A stretch of DNA of 64,000 bases from UBA8231 sp036011085 (GCA_036011085.1 DASCMS010000044.1:62001-126000), one strand, 5' to 3'; positions 34,747-43,265 are shown, numbered from the stretch's first letter. Made by a program: numbers and translations. The notes: generated from the letters alone by a model not told the origin.

Positions 34747-35715
34747 ATGACGATCTTTTTTGACCTGTTCGCCAATCCCTGGATCGGTATCGCCGCGGCG
34801 ACGGGGGCGATTCTCGGCTTCATCACGATCAACTCCCTGTGGCTGATCTGGCTCGAGCGCAAATTCAGTGCTCGCCTGCAGCGTCGGTACGGTCCGACGG
34901 AGGTCGGGCCTTTCGGGCTGCTGCAGACCCTGGCGGATATGGGAAAACTGATCGGCAAGGAGCTGATCACGCCCGACCATGTGCACCGTCCCCTCTACTT
35001 GGTGGCGCCGCTGCTGCTGTTTACGCCGCTGGTGGCGCTGCTGTCGCTGCTGCCCATCGACGCGGACTGGGTATTCCACGATTTCGACATCGCCCTGGTG
35101 CTGCTGCTGGCCTTCAGCGGGCTCAATGTGATCGGCATCTTCGCCGCTGGCTGGGGCTCGAACAACAAGTATGCCCTGCTCGGGGCCGTGCGCGCCGTGG
35201 CGCAGAACATCTCCTACGAGATCCCCCTGCTGCTCGCGGTGATCCCCATCGTGCTGATGACCCGCTCGCTGAGTCTGTACGAGATCGCCAGCGCCCAGTC
35301 CTATCCCTTCCTGCTGGTGCAGCCCCTGGCGTTCGTGATCTACTTCATCTCGGCCACAGCGGAAACGAACAGGACACCTTTCGATATTCCCGAAGCCGAA
35401 TCGGAGCTCATCGCCGGTTTTCATACGGAGTACTCGGGCATGCGTTTCGGCGTCTTCTTCCTGGCGGAGTTCACCAACATGGTGATCGTCTGCGCCGTGG
35501 CAACGATCCTGTTCCTCGGCGGGTGGAAGGGGCCGTTGCTGCCGGGCTGGGTCTGGTTCTTCATCAAGGTCTATGGCCTCATCCTGATGATGATGTGGTT
35601 CCGCTGGACGTTTCCGCGGCTGCGCTTCGACCAGCTGATGACTTTCGCCTGGGCGATCCTGGTGCCCCTGGCGCTCATCAACCTGCTGATTACCACCGTG
35701 GTCCTGAAACTGTAG
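34747..35715 (+). CDS. nuoH: NADH-quinone oxidoreductase subunit H
   Basis: A 322-residue membrane subunit with about eight helices that links the quinone site to the pump modules. Marks include LIWLERKFSARLQRRYGPTEVG, GWGSNNKYALLGAVRAVAQ, YEIPLLLAV and the loop ETNRTPFDIPEAESELIAGF. FRWTFPRLRFDQLM lies near the C-terminus. The length and motifs are normal. The ATG at 34747 follows the mini-ORF stop by 4 bp. Confidence 0.95.
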   Translation: MTIFFDLFANPWIGIAAATGAILGFITINSLWLIWLERKFSARLQRRYGPTEVGPFGLLQTLADMGKLIGKELITPDHVHRPLYLVAPLLLFTPLVALLSLLPIDADWVFHDFDIALVLLLAFSGLNVIGIFAAGWGSNNKYALLGAVRAVAQNISYEIPLLLAVIPIVLMTRSLSLYEIASAQSYPFLLVQPLAFVIYFISATAETNRTPFDIPEAESELIAGFHTEYSGMRFGVFFLAEFTNMVIVCAVATILFLGGWKGPLLPGWVWFFIKVYGLILMMMWFRWTFPRLRFDQLMTFAWAILVPLALINLLITTVVLKL

Positions 35716-35723
35716 AGCGGCAG

Positions 35724-36302
35724 ATGTTCAGACAGACAATACTTGGAGCGTGGTCTCTGCTCGTCGGTATGAAGGTGACGCTGTCGCATCTCTTCCGGGG
35801 GCCGGTGACGTCGCAGTATCCGCGCGAGCGCATCGAGATGACGACGGCGTACCGCAACGTCATCCGTCTCATCGAGATCGAGGCCATCGGCTCGCACGAC
35901 TGCATCGACTGCCAGGCGTGTGTGCGCGTCTGCCCATCGGACTGCATCACCGTCGAGGGCGAGCGTCCCGAGGGTATGCGGAAGAAACGGGCGACCCTGT
36001 TTGAGGTGGAGTTCGCCCTGTGCTCGGAGTGCGGTCTGTGCATCGATTCCTGTCCGACGGACACACTGGGATACAGTCGGGAGTACGACCAGGCCGGGTT
36101 CCGGCGGAACGACTTCCTCTACGATCTGCTCGAAGAGTGGCGTGACGGCGAAGATGAAGTGCGCGCGAAGCTGCGCGAGGAAGAAGAGAAGAAGGCGGCG
36201 GCCAAGAAGGTTGCAGCGGCGAAGGCGGCGGCCGCCAAGAAGGCCAAGCAAGAGGCTGCTGAGGCCGCAGCCGGTGGTGACGATCAGGAGTCCGGAGAAT
36301 GA
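35724..36302 (+). CDS. nuoI: NADH-quinone oxidoreductase subunit I with Lys/Ala-rich C-terminal extension
   Basis: This 192-residue subunit has two 4Fe-4S motifs: CIDCQACVRVCP (Cys60, 63, 66, 70) and CSECGLCIDSCP (Cys100, 103, 106, 110), which carry clusters N6a and N6b towards NuoB. The conserved part ends near residue 138. Residues 140-192 form a highly charged, Lys/Ala/Glu-rich helix likely to be a coiled coil or disordered tail, not part of the usual subunit. In an operon lacking nuoEFG this tail could touch the electron-input partner (inference). It overlaps nuoJ by 4 bp. Confidence 0.94.
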   Translation: MFRQTILGAWSLLVGMKVTLSHLFRGPVTSQYPRERIEMTTAYRNVIRLIEIEAIGSHDCIDCQACVRVCPSDCITVEGERPEGMRKKRATLFEVEFALCSECGLCIDSCPTDTLGYSREYDQAGFRRNDFLYDLLEEWRDGEDEVRAKLREEEEKKAAAKKVAAAKAAAAKKAKQEAAEAAAGGDDQESGE

Positions 36303-36808
36303 TCGGCCAGGCCATACAGTTCCTGTTCGTCGGACTCGTGCTGGTCGGCGGCGGCGTGGCAGCCCTGTCACGGCACGTGCTCTACAATATCATCGGGCTC
36401 GGTATCAGTCTGTTCGGCGTGGCCGGTCTGTTCCTGCTGTTGGGGAGTCCATTCGTGGCCGCCATGCAGCTGCTCATCTACCTCGGCGGGATCACGGTGG
36501 CCATCGTCTTTGCCATGATGCTGTCCATCGCTATGACGCTGGATCCGCTGCCTCGATCGCCGGTCAAGACCGGGTTTGCCGCCGTTGCCGCCCTGGTTTT
36601 CGGCATGGGCGTGTACGGCCTGATCGGCAGGGCAACCTTTGCCGAAGTGGCACCGGTACCAGCCGAGGCCTGGGCAGTTGGCCGAATCGGCAATGCCCTG
36701 CTCGAGCACTACAATCTGGTTTTCGAGACGCTCTCCGTCGTCCTGCTGCTGGCCATCATCGGCGCGATCCTGATCGCCCGCCCCGGGCAGCGAGGAAAAG
36801 CAGCGTGA
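36299..36808 (+). CDS. nuoJ: NADH-quinone oxidoreductase subunit J
   Basis: A 169-residue membrane subunit with five hydrophobic helices. The segment MQLLIYLGGITVAIVFAMML is the family mark (ND6). It forms part of the membrane arm between NuoA/H and NuoK/N. The ATG 36299 overlaps the nuoI stop, and its own stop overlaps the GTG of nuoK. Confidence 0.93.
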   Translation: MIGQAIQFLFVGLVLVGGGVAALSRHVLYNIIGLGISLFGVAGLFLLLGSPFVAAMQLLIYLGGITVAIVFAMMLSIAMTLDPLPRSPVKTGFAAVAALVFGMGVYGLIGRATFAEVAPVPAEAWAVGRIGNALLEHYNLVFETLSVVLLLAIIGAILIARPGQRGKAA

Positions 36809-37110
36809 CCCTCGAAGCCTTTCTCGCCCTCGGTCTCGTCCTGTTCTGCCTCGGACTGTTCGCCGTGCTCTCTCACCGGAACCTGATCGCCGTGCTCATC
36901 GGTGTGGAGTTGATGATGAACGCCGCCAGTCTGAATCTGATGGCTTTCAATCGGTTCAGTGTGACCGATCCGGCCACAGGTCAGGTCTTCGTGCTCATCA
37001 TCATCGGTCTGGCGGCAGCCGAGGTGGCCATCTTCCTGTCCATCATTCTCAATCTCTATCGGACGCAACGAACGATTGATACTGAACAGTTGACCGAGTT
37101 GCAGGGCTGA
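36805..37110 (+). CDS. nuoK: NADH-quinone oxidoreductase subunit K
   Basis: A 101-residue, three-helix subunit (ND4L). The conserved VLIGVELMMNAASLNLMAF with its membrane glutamate and IGLAAAEVAIFLSIIL with the second glutamate are both present; these acids serve the proton path. The start is GTG 36805 overlapping the nuoJ stop. Its last base is the first base of the nuoL ATG (TGATG). Confidence 0.94.
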   Translation: MTLEAFLALGLVLFCLGLFAVLSHRNLIAVLIGVELMMNAASLNLMAFNRFSVTDPATGQVFVLIIIGLAAAEVAIFLSIILNLYRTQRTIDTEQLTELQG

Positions 37111-38951
37111 TGGACAGCCTGACTCTCATCCTGTCGACGACCTTCGCGCCGTTTGCCGCCTTCTTGCTGGCCATCCTGTTCCTGATGCGCCAGCCGCGGT
37201 TGGCGCAGATCGTCGTCATCGCCGGCGGGACGCTGTCCCTGGTGGGCGCCATCAGCCTGTTGTCTCAGGGACCGGTGGCGCCACTGCGTTACCTGTGGTT
37301 TGTCAGCGGCGAGGTGGAACTTCAATTCGGTTTCCTGCTGGACGGCATCAGCCTGATGTTCGGTGTGGCTGTCGCCCTGATCACGTTGTGTGTGATGATC
37401 TACTCGCTGGGCTACATGGGTCATGACCCGGGCAAGACGCGATACTTCGCCATGCTGGCGCTGTTCGAGTGGGCCATGCTCAGCTTTGTCTACGCCGTCG
37501 ACCTGCTGCAGTCCTTCATCTTCTGGGAACTCGTCGGACTGGCCTCCTTCTTTCTCATCGGCTTCTGGTACGAGAAGCCGTCGGCTACAGCAGCGGCGAA
37601 GAAGGCCTTCCTGATGACCCGCGTCGGCGACGTGGGACTGTTTATCGGCGTTCTGATGGTCCTGCAGGTGGCAGGGCATTTCGATATACCCGCTCTGCTG
37701 GCCGCCGATGGTGGCCTCGTGTCACAGGCGGCACCGGCCGTGCTCACGACGATCACGCTGCTGATCTTCATCGGTATCGTCGGCAAGAGCGCGCAGTTCC
37801 CACTGTTTACCTGGTTGCCGGATGCCATGGAAGGGCCGACCCCGGTGAGCGCCCTGTTGCACTCGGCCACGATGGTCGCTGCCGGCGTCTATCTCATGGC
37901 CCGCCTGCACCCGCTGTTCATGGGCTCGGAGACGACACTCGGTGTCATTCTCGTCGTCGCCTCGATCACGGCCCTGCTGGCGGCGACGATGGCCATGGTG
38001 GCGACGGACATCAAGAGAGTTCTGGCGTTTTCGTCAATCAGCCAGCTCGGGTTCATGCTGCTCGGCCTGGCGGCAGGCAGCCTGTTCGCCGGTGTCTTCC
38101 ATCTGATCACCCACGCCCTCTTCAAGGCGCTGCTGTTCCTCTGCTCCGGTCTTTTTATCCATCATTTCGAGTCGAACGAGATGGACGAGATCGGTCGTGG
38201 CGGGGGGCGGCGCATGCGCTTTGCTACGGTGGGCCTGGTGGTGGGTGGCGCGGCACTGGCCGGGATTCCGCCGCTGGGTGGATTCTTCAGCAAGGAAGAG
38301 ATCTTCGCCGCTCTTGGTCACGATGGTGTCACCATCTTTTCGGTGGCGGCTTTCCTGGCGGCCTTCCTCACGGCGTACTACACATTCCGCATGATCTTCC
38401 TGGTGACCCGACCGGCTCAGATCGAGGCGGAGGACACCCACGCGGGGCACGGCCGTGCCGAACCATGGAGTATGGCACTGCCCGTGGCCCTGCTCGCCGT
38501 CGGCGCCGCCATCGCCGGTTTCTGGGGTTCGGATATCGCCCGCGGACTCGGCATCGAAGCGGCGCATCACAGCCTGGTGTCGATGCTGCCGGCCATCGCC
38601 GTCGTGATGGTTGGCGTACTGCTGGCGTGGCTCGATTACGGCAGGGCGGGCGCGGCGCGCACCGGTTTCATCTCAAACGTGCCTGCTCTCGAGCGGCTGT
38701 TCGCCAACGGCTGGTATGTCGACGCCTTCTACAACGCCGTCATCGTACGCAGTACGCTGCTCGTAGCCACGATCCTGCACGCCGTCGAAGATCGGCTGCT
38801 GGACGGCAACTATGACCGCTTCGGCTTCGGTATCCTCAGCCTGGGGTCGGGCTCGACCCGTCTGCAGAGCGGCTGGGTACAGATGTACGGCGGCTGGGCG
38901 GTTCTACTTATCGGCGTCGTGGCGGTCTACTTCGGCATGGGTGGAGAGTAG
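37110..38951 (+). CDS. nuoL: NADH-quinone oxidoreductase subunit L
   Basis: A 613-residue antiporter-like pump subunit with about 16 helices and the C-terminal lateral helix region. Visible marks are FFLIGFWYEKPSATAAAKKA, LFTWLPDAMEGPTPVSALLH (with the conserved Lys/Glu pump acids nearby), MVATDIKRVLAFSSISQLGF and IPPLGGFFSKEEI. It translocates protons at the distal end of complex I. The sequence shows no truncation. Confidence 0.96.
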   Translation: MDSLTLILSTTFAPFAAFLLAILFLMRQPRLAQIVVIAGGTLSLVGAISLLSQGPVAPLRYLWFVSGEVELQFGFLLDGISLMFGVAVALITLCVMIYSLGYMGHDPGKTRYFAMLALFEWAMLSFVYAVDLLQSFIFWELVGLASFFLIGFWYEKPSATAAAKKAFLMTRVGDVGLFIGVLMVLQVAGHFDIPALLAADGGLVSQAAPAVLTTITLLIFIGIVGKSAQFPLFTWLPDAMEGPTPVSALLHSATMVAAGVYLMARLHPLFMGSETTLGVILVVASITALLAATMAMVATDIKRVLAFSSISQLGFMLLGLAAGSLFAGVFHLITHALFKALLFLCSGLFIHHFESNEMDEIGRGGGRRMRFATVGLVVGGAALAGIPPLGGFFSKEEIFAALGHDGVTIFSVAAFLAAFLTAYYTFRMIFLVTRPAQIEAEDTHAGHGRAEPWSMALPVALLAVGAAIAGFWGSDIARGLGIEAAHHSLVSMLPAIAVVMVGVLLAWLDYGRAGAARTGFISNVPALERLFANGWYVDAFYNAVIVRSTLLVATILHAVEDRLLDGNYDRFGFGILSLGSGSTRLQSGWVQMYGGWAVLLIGVVAVYFGMGGE

Positions 38952-38954
38952 CCG

Positions 38955-40433
38955 ATGGACACGCCCCTGCTGAGTGCGATTCTGCTGTGTCCGGTGGTGG
39001 CCCTCGGGCTCGTTCTGCTGACGCCCCCCCGTCTGACTGGAGTTGTGCGCTGGATCAGTGCCCTGTCGGCACTGGTGGCCGGCGGGCTCAGCTTCCAACT
39101 GTGGCGTGCCTATGACACGGTAGCCGGAGGTTTCCAGTTTGTCGAGATCATCCCGTGGGTAGCAGAGGTCGGCATCAGCTACCACCTGGCTGTCGACGGC
39201 TTCAGCACGATCCTGGTGATGCTCAATTCCATCGTCTTCTTCACCGGCGTGCTTACGATGTGGGATCTGGAAACACGAGTGAAGGAGTTCTTCGCCTTCA
39301 TGCTGTTGCTCGTGATCGGTGTCTACGGCGTGTTCCTGTCGCAGGACCTGTTCTTCTTCTTCCTCTTCTATGAAGTCGCCGTGGTCCCCATGTATCCGTT
39401 GGTCCTGATCTGGGGCAGCGGCAATCGTGAATATGCGGCAATGAAGCTCATGCTGTTCCTGCTGGCCGGGTCAGCGCTGCTGTTCCCGGCGCTGCTGTCG
39501 ATCTACCACGCCTCCGGCCTCGACACGTTCAACATGATTCTGCTGGCGCAGAAGGCCTTCGATCCAGATTTCCAGATCTTCGTCTATCCCTTCGTCTTTC
39601 TCGGTTTCGGAGTTCTCGCAGGCCTGTTCCCCTTCCATGGCTGGTCACCGACGGGACACGTGGCGGCTCCCTCCGCGGTGTCGATGCTGCACGCCGGTGT
39701 GCTGATGAAGCTGGGCGCCTACGGAGTGCTGGCGGTGGGCATCCGGCTGTTGCCGGTGGGCGCCGTGTACTGGGCCCCGACGTTTGCCACGATGGCCGCC
39801 ATGGGCGTGGTCTACGGCGCTTTCGTCGCCATGCGTCAGTCGGACTTCAAGTTCGTTATCGGCTTCTCGTCCGTGTCCCACATGGGGATCGTCGTGCTCG
39901 GGTTGAACCTGGCGGTGCTGGGCAAGGCCGGTCAGGACGCCCTGAATGGTGCCGTGTTCCAGATGTTCGCCCACGGCATCATGACGGCCCTGTTCTTTTC
40001 GACGGTCGGCTTCATCTACGACCGGGCTCACTCCAAAACCATCGCCGACTTCGGTGGTCTCGGATCGCAGATGCCCCGGGCCGTATCGATCTTCATCGTC
40101 GCCGGTCTGTGTGGCGCCGGTGTGCCGGGTCTGGCCAGCTTCTGGGCCGAACTTCTCGTCTTTCTTGCTGCTCTCAAGACCTATCCCATCATCGGGGTGG
40201 CCATCATCGTCGGCCTCGTGCTCACGGCGATCTACATTCTGCGCGTCTTCAGCGTGGCTTTCTTCGGTCCGGTGAACGACAAGTGGGAGGGTCTGCGGAG
40301 CATGGACCTGAAGGGCTGGCAGATTCTGCCGCGGGCCATCCTCGTGGCGGTCCTCGTGTTCTTCGGCTTCTTCCCGCGGGTGCTGCTGGATGTCATCGAC
40401 GGCACGACCACATCCGTACTGGCGGTCTTCTGA
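38955..40433 (+). CDS. nuoM: NADH-quinone oxidoreductase subunit M
   Basis: A 492-residue antiporter-like subunit. Marks are ISYHLAVDGFSTILV, LFFFFLFYEVAVVPMY (pump glutamate), FHGWSPTGHVAAPSAVSMLH and MRQSDFKFVIGFSSVSHMG. It has about 14 helices. It starts 3 bp after the nuoL stop and its stop shares a base with the nuoN ATG. Confidence 0.96.
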   Translation: MDTPLLSAILLCPVVALGLVLLTPPRLTGVVRWISALSALVAGGLSFQLWRAYDTVAGGFQFVEIIPWVAEVGISYHLAVDGFSTILVMLNSIVFFTGVLTMWDLETRVKEFFAFMLLLVIGVYGVFLSQDLFFFFLFYEVAVVPMYPLVLIWGSGNREYAAMKLMLFLLAGSALLFPALLSIYHASGLDTFNMILLAQKAFDPDFQIFVYPFVFLGFGVLAGLFPFHGWSPTGHVAAPSAVSMLHAGVLMKLGAYGVLAVGIRLLPVGAVYWAPTFATMAAMGVVYGAFVAMRQSDFKFVIGFSSVSHMGIVVLGLNLAVLGKAGQDALNGAVFQMFAHGIMTALFFSTVGFIYDRAHSKTIADFGGLGSQMPRAVSIFIVAGLCGAGVPGLASFWAELLVFLAALKTYPIIGVAIIVGLVLTAIYILRVFSVAFFGPVNDKWEGLRSMDLKGWQILPRAILVAVLVFFGFFPRVLLDVIDGTTTSVLAVF

Positions 40434-41863
40434 TGGGCGACATGCAGTTGTTCCTGCCCGAGACGGTCTGCCTGCTGGGGGCGCTCCTGCTGTTTGGTGC
40501 GCAGGTCTCCGGCGCCCGTTACGGAGTCGTGTGGGGGCTGGCGCTGCTGTCCGGTGTCGTCGCCATCGCCACCAGTGTGTGGACCTGGTCTCTGGCAGGC
40601 GAGCCCTTCTTTCCGGGTATCTACCAGGTCGATTTCTTCTCCCAGTTCGTCAAGACGATCATCGCCGGCGGGTTCGTGTTCGTTGCCGCCATCAGCGGCC
40701 GACCGCACACGGTGAGCCGGGAAGCCTGGTCCGAGCTGCCCATGTTCCTGTTGCTGGCCACGACGGGGATGATGATGCTGGCCAGCGCCACGGAGCTGGT
40801 GACACTCTACATCTCGATGGAGCTGGCAGCCTATCCCATGTACATCGTCGTCGCCTTGCATCGCGGCCGCGATGTCAGCGGTGAGAGCTCGACGAAGTAC
40901 ATGCTGCAGGGCATGGTGGCCTCCGCCGTGACGCTGTATGGACTCAGCTTCCTCTTCGGACTGACAGGCTCGACCTACCTGAACGCGATCTCGTCTCAGC
41001 TGGGCACGCTGTCCGACCAGCCCCTGTTCTGGCTGGCCGTGCTGCTCGTGCTGGCGGGATTCCTGTTCAAGCTGGCGGCCTTTCCCTTCCACTTCTGGGC
41101 GCCCGACACCTACCAGGCTGCACCCCACGAAGTGGTGACCTTCGTGGCGACGGCGTCCAAGGTGGCGGCTATCGCCGTGCTCTGCCGGGTGGCGGCGCTG
41201 GTTGCACCGGCCGGAGTGGACGCGGAGTTGGCCACACAGGTGTTGATGTGGATGAGTGTTGCCGCCATGACCCTGGGTAACCTGGCCGCTCTGCGACAGA
41301 GTGACCTGAAGCGATTGCTGGGCTACTCGGCGGTGGCTCACGCCGGGTACGTGCTCATCGGCATCCAGACACTGTCGGACACCGGTCTTGCGGCGGCGTT
41401 ATTCTATGCCCTGGGATATGCGGCGATGTCAGCGCTGTGTTTCCTCGTGGTTGTGGAGCTGGGGCGGGACGAGGATCTCGTCTCGATCGAATCACTCGCC
41501 GGGCTGCATGAGCGTGCACCCATGCTGGCAGCCACCTTGCTGATCGGCCTGTTCGGTCTGATCGGCCTGCCGCCCACGGTCGGTTTCATCGGCAAGTGGT
41601 TCCTCTTCTCAGCGGCCATCGAGCAGGGCCAGTTCGCCTTCGTGCTGGTGGCGGCGATCAACTCGGCGGTGGCTCTCTACTACTATCTGCTCGTGATCCG
41701 CCAGGCGTACTGCGCCGAGGGTCAGACCGATGAGCCGATTCACACGGGTGTGGTGACGCTGGCCGTGGCCGGGGGGACGACGGGGCTTGTCATCGCCATG
41801 GGCGTGGTGCCGGGGTGGTTCTGGACGCGGTCGGTTGAGGCTGTTGCTGCGTTGATGGGGTGA
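40433..41863 (+). CDS. nuoN: NADH-quinone oxidoreductase subunit N
   Basis: A 476-residue antiporter-like subunit, the last gene of the operon. It shows LVTLYISMELAAYPMYIVVA, FPFHFWAPDTYQAAPHEVVT, LAALRQSDLKRLLGYSAVAH and FGLIGLPPTVGFIGKWF. The ATG 40433 overlaps the nuoM stop (TGATG). No gene for NuoE, F or G follows it; an accessory islet begins 168 bp downstream. Confidence 0.95.
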   Translation: MGDMQLFLPETVCLLGALLLFGAQVSGARYGVVWGLALLSGVVAIATSVWTWSLAGEPFFPGIYQVDFFSQFVKTIIAGGFVFVAAISGRPHTVSREAWSELPMFLLLATTGMMMLASATELVTLYISMELAAYPMYIVVALHRGRDVSGESSTKYMLQGMVASAVTLYGLSFLFGLTGSTYLNAISSQLGTLSDQPLFWLAVLLVLAGFLFKLAAFPFHFWAPDTYQAAPHEVVTFVATASKVAAIAVLCRVAALVAPAGVDAELATQVLMWMSVAAMTLGNLAALRQSDLKRLLGYSAVAHAGYVLIGIQTLSDTGLAAALFYALGYAAMSALCFLVVVELGRDEDLVSIESLAGLHERAPMLAATLLIGLFGLIGLPPTVGFIGKWFLFSAAIEQGQFAFVLVAAINSAVALYYYLLVIRQAYCAEGQTDEPIHTGVVTLAVAGGTTGLVIAMGVVPGWFWTRSVEAVAALMG

Positions 41864-41945
41864 TCGTTGGTTCGGTGTCGCGGGAGCGAGGCCGGCTCCG
41901 ACGATGGCCTCCCCGGCTCGATCGACTCGCGACATCCTGTCGCTC

Positions 41946-41958
41946 GCCCCTTCGGGGC
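41946..41958 (+). terminator. Small GC hairpin after nuoN, possible transcript end
   Basis: GCCCC-TTC-GGGGC forms a perfect 5-bp stem about 85 bp after the nuoN stop, in a 168-bp gap that is GC-rich and holds further short inverted segments. No run of T follows, so an intrinsic terminator is not convincing. Nothing else is seen in the gap. Confidence 0.25.
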
Positions 41959-42031
41959 CCTTCTGTTCGGCAGGCCTGCCCTCCGCTGATGCGGCCTACG
42001 GCGCCTTTGGCTCAGCCCGCTGCGACCACAG

Positions 42032-42568
42032 ATGAACTACGGAGAGATCGTCTGCGAAGATGCTCTGCGTGTCCTGAGCTCGCTCCGAGAGAAGTGTGCA
42101 GACATCGTGTTCTTGGATCCGCCGTTCAACCTCGGGAAGAGGTACGGAAAAAACGGAAGTCACCATGACAAGAGAAAGGAGTCAGAGTACATCCAATACA
42201 TGGAGACGGTCATCCGTCAAGGAGCAAGAGTCCTCAAGGACGGAGGAGCGCTCTATCTGTACCATATCCCAAAGTGGGCGATACGGCTGAGCCCTTTCCT
42301 AGAGGAGTGTCTACAGTTTCGCCACTGGATCGCCATCTCCATATTGGTGATCCGAATCGGTGAAATTCCTGCAATAGGTAGTCTGACAACGAAAGCCCCA
42401 CGCGGGCGGCGCGGACCTTCAACTCCCTATGGAGTTCTTCAGGGACGTTTCGTATTTGGATCTTCCGTGACATGCCACAAGCATGCGTTGCACATACTGC
42501 ACATGTCAAAGCGTTCCGCCACCGACGGGTTGTCTCCCTTTCAATCTGTTGACTTGGTGGCGTCTTGA
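42032..42568 (+). pseudogene. Truncated DNA methyltransferase (N-6/N-4 adenine/cytosine type) remnant
   Basis: The first 103 codons match a site-specific DNA methyltransferase: MNYGEIVCEDALRVLSSL, the catalytic DPPFNLGKRYG (about residues 29-39), VLKDGGALYLYHIPKW and FRHWIAIS. After 42340 the similarity stops abruptly and the rest of the frame, to 42568, is the antisense of another gene fragment plus unrelated residues. The target-recognition domain and the remaining methylase motifs are gone, so the product is inactive. It is the left half of a deletion or rearrangement scar. Confidence 0.7.
42234..42473 (-). pseudogene. Truncated FitA/VapB-like ribbon-helix-helix antitoxin remnant
   Basis: Read on the minus strand from ATG 42471-42473, the first 37 residues (MSRKIQIRNVPEELHREL, then RAARVGLSLSDYLLQEF) are a typical FitA-type ribbon-helix-helix antitoxin N-terminus. 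At 42363 similarity ends and the frame continues through the complement of the methyltransferase fragment to a stop at 42234. The toxin-binding C-terminal part and any PIN toxin gene are missing. Upstream of its ATG two TGCACAT repeats (42489-42495 and 42498-42504) may be its old operator. Confidence 0.62.
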
Positions 42569-42587
42569 CATATCTTGACATGTCAAG
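42549..42587 (+). promoter_or_regulatory. Promoter and palindromic operator of the Doc-type toxin-antitoxin pair
   Basis: TTGACT (42549-42554) and TATCTT (42571-42576) are 16 bp apart. Over the -10 region lies the perfect 14-bp palindrome CTTGACATGTCAAG (42574-42587), preceded by a half-site copy CTTGACAT at 42564-42571, 10 bp (one helical turn) upstream. AGAGGAGA follows as ribosome-binding site. The arrangement is that expected for autorepression by a ribbon-helix-helix antitoxin. Confidence 0.6.
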
Positions 42588-42598
42588 AGGAGACAGCT

Positions 42599-42811
42599 AT
42601 GGCAGCGATTAAGATCAGTTCAAAGGTTGAGGATACGGTTTGGAAGGACCTGCAGGAGCTGTCGCGGGAATCCCACCAGAGCATCTCCGGGCTTCTTACG
42701 GAGGCGATCAGGGAATTCGTCAGTCGGCGGCAGGTGAGGCCCGAGGTCTTGCAGCACCTCGGGGCTTCCATCGACCAGAACAGGGAACTGGGCCGGCGTC
42801 TTGCCGAATGA
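42599..42811 (+). CDS. Ribbon-helix-helix antitoxin of a Doc-type TA module
   Basis: A 70-residue protein with the short N-terminal strand AAIKISSKVEDTVWKDLQ and helices SHQSISGLLTEAIREFVSRR, the CopG/Arc type DNA-binding fold. The C-terminal 25 residues would bind and neutralise the toxin. The ATG at 42599 follows AGAGGAGA; an upstream ATG at 42575 lies within the operator and is unlikely. The frame overlaps the toxin frame by 11 bp, which couples their translation. Confidence 0.8.
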   Translation: MAAIKISSKVEDTVWKDLQELSRESHQSISGLLTEAIREFVSRRQVRPEVLQHLGASIDQNRELGRRLAE

Positions 42812-43196
42812 TTATGTCCGGTATTTAAGCCTGGACGAGGTGCTCGTGATCCACGAGCGGGTCATCGAGGCCTTCGGTGGTGCTGCTGGTGTTCGCGACC
42901 TCGGGCTCCTGGAGAGTGCCCTCTTTCGGCCGCGCACTGGATACTACAAGGACATCGTCGAGATGGCGGCGGCCCATTTCGATTCGCTGCTGATGAACCA
43001 CCCCTTCGTCGATGGCAACAAGCGTGTCGCCTTTTTCGCCACCGATGTGTTCCTGCGCCTTAACGGGTGGCGGTTTCAGGCCGACCCACAAGAAGCTCAC
43101 GAGTTTCTGATCGGCCTGCTGGACAAGGGGGACTGCGACTTCTCTCATCTCCTGCCCTGGATTCGTGACGCGATCCTCGCTCTGGAGGACCGTTGA
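42801..43196 (+). CDS. Doc-like (Fic family) death-on-curing toxin
   Basis: A 131-residue protein with the Fic/Doc core HPFVDGNKRVAF (about residues 71-82) and the family start RYLSLDEVLVIHERVIEAFGG, then VRDLGLLESALFRPRTGYY. Doc phosphorylates EF-Tu and stops translation; its motif HxFxxGNKR is kept here, with Val in place of the usual Asp/Ala position. The only plausible start is TTG 42801, inside the antitoxin frame, which would keep toxin levels low. Confidence 0.85.
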   Translation: MPNDYVRYLSLDEVLVIHERVIEAFGGAAGVRDLGLLESALFRPRTGYYKDIVEMAAAHFDSLLMNHPFVDGNKRVAFFATDVFLRLNGWRFQADPQEAHEFLIGLLDKGDCDFSHLLPWIRDAILALEDR

Positions 43197-43228
43197 CCCC
43201 GTTCGCCTGACCTGATCCGCGCAAAAAA

Positions 43229-43265
43229 CCTTGCAAAACAGTGATGCGATATATGAAATGCAAGG
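43229..43265. repeat. Inverted repeat upstream of the DUF4143 ATPase
   Basis: CCTTGCA (43229-43235) and TGCAAGG (43259-43265) form a perfect 7-bp inverted repeat with a 23-bp spacer. The right arm ends one base before the ATG at 43267. It may be an operator or an RNA hairpin covering the start. Confidence 0.35.

Noticed and set aside
41864..42031. Non-coding RNA or REP element after nuoN
   Set aside because: The gap has several short GC palindromes but no second copy in the window and no defined structure, so only a weak hairpin is listed.
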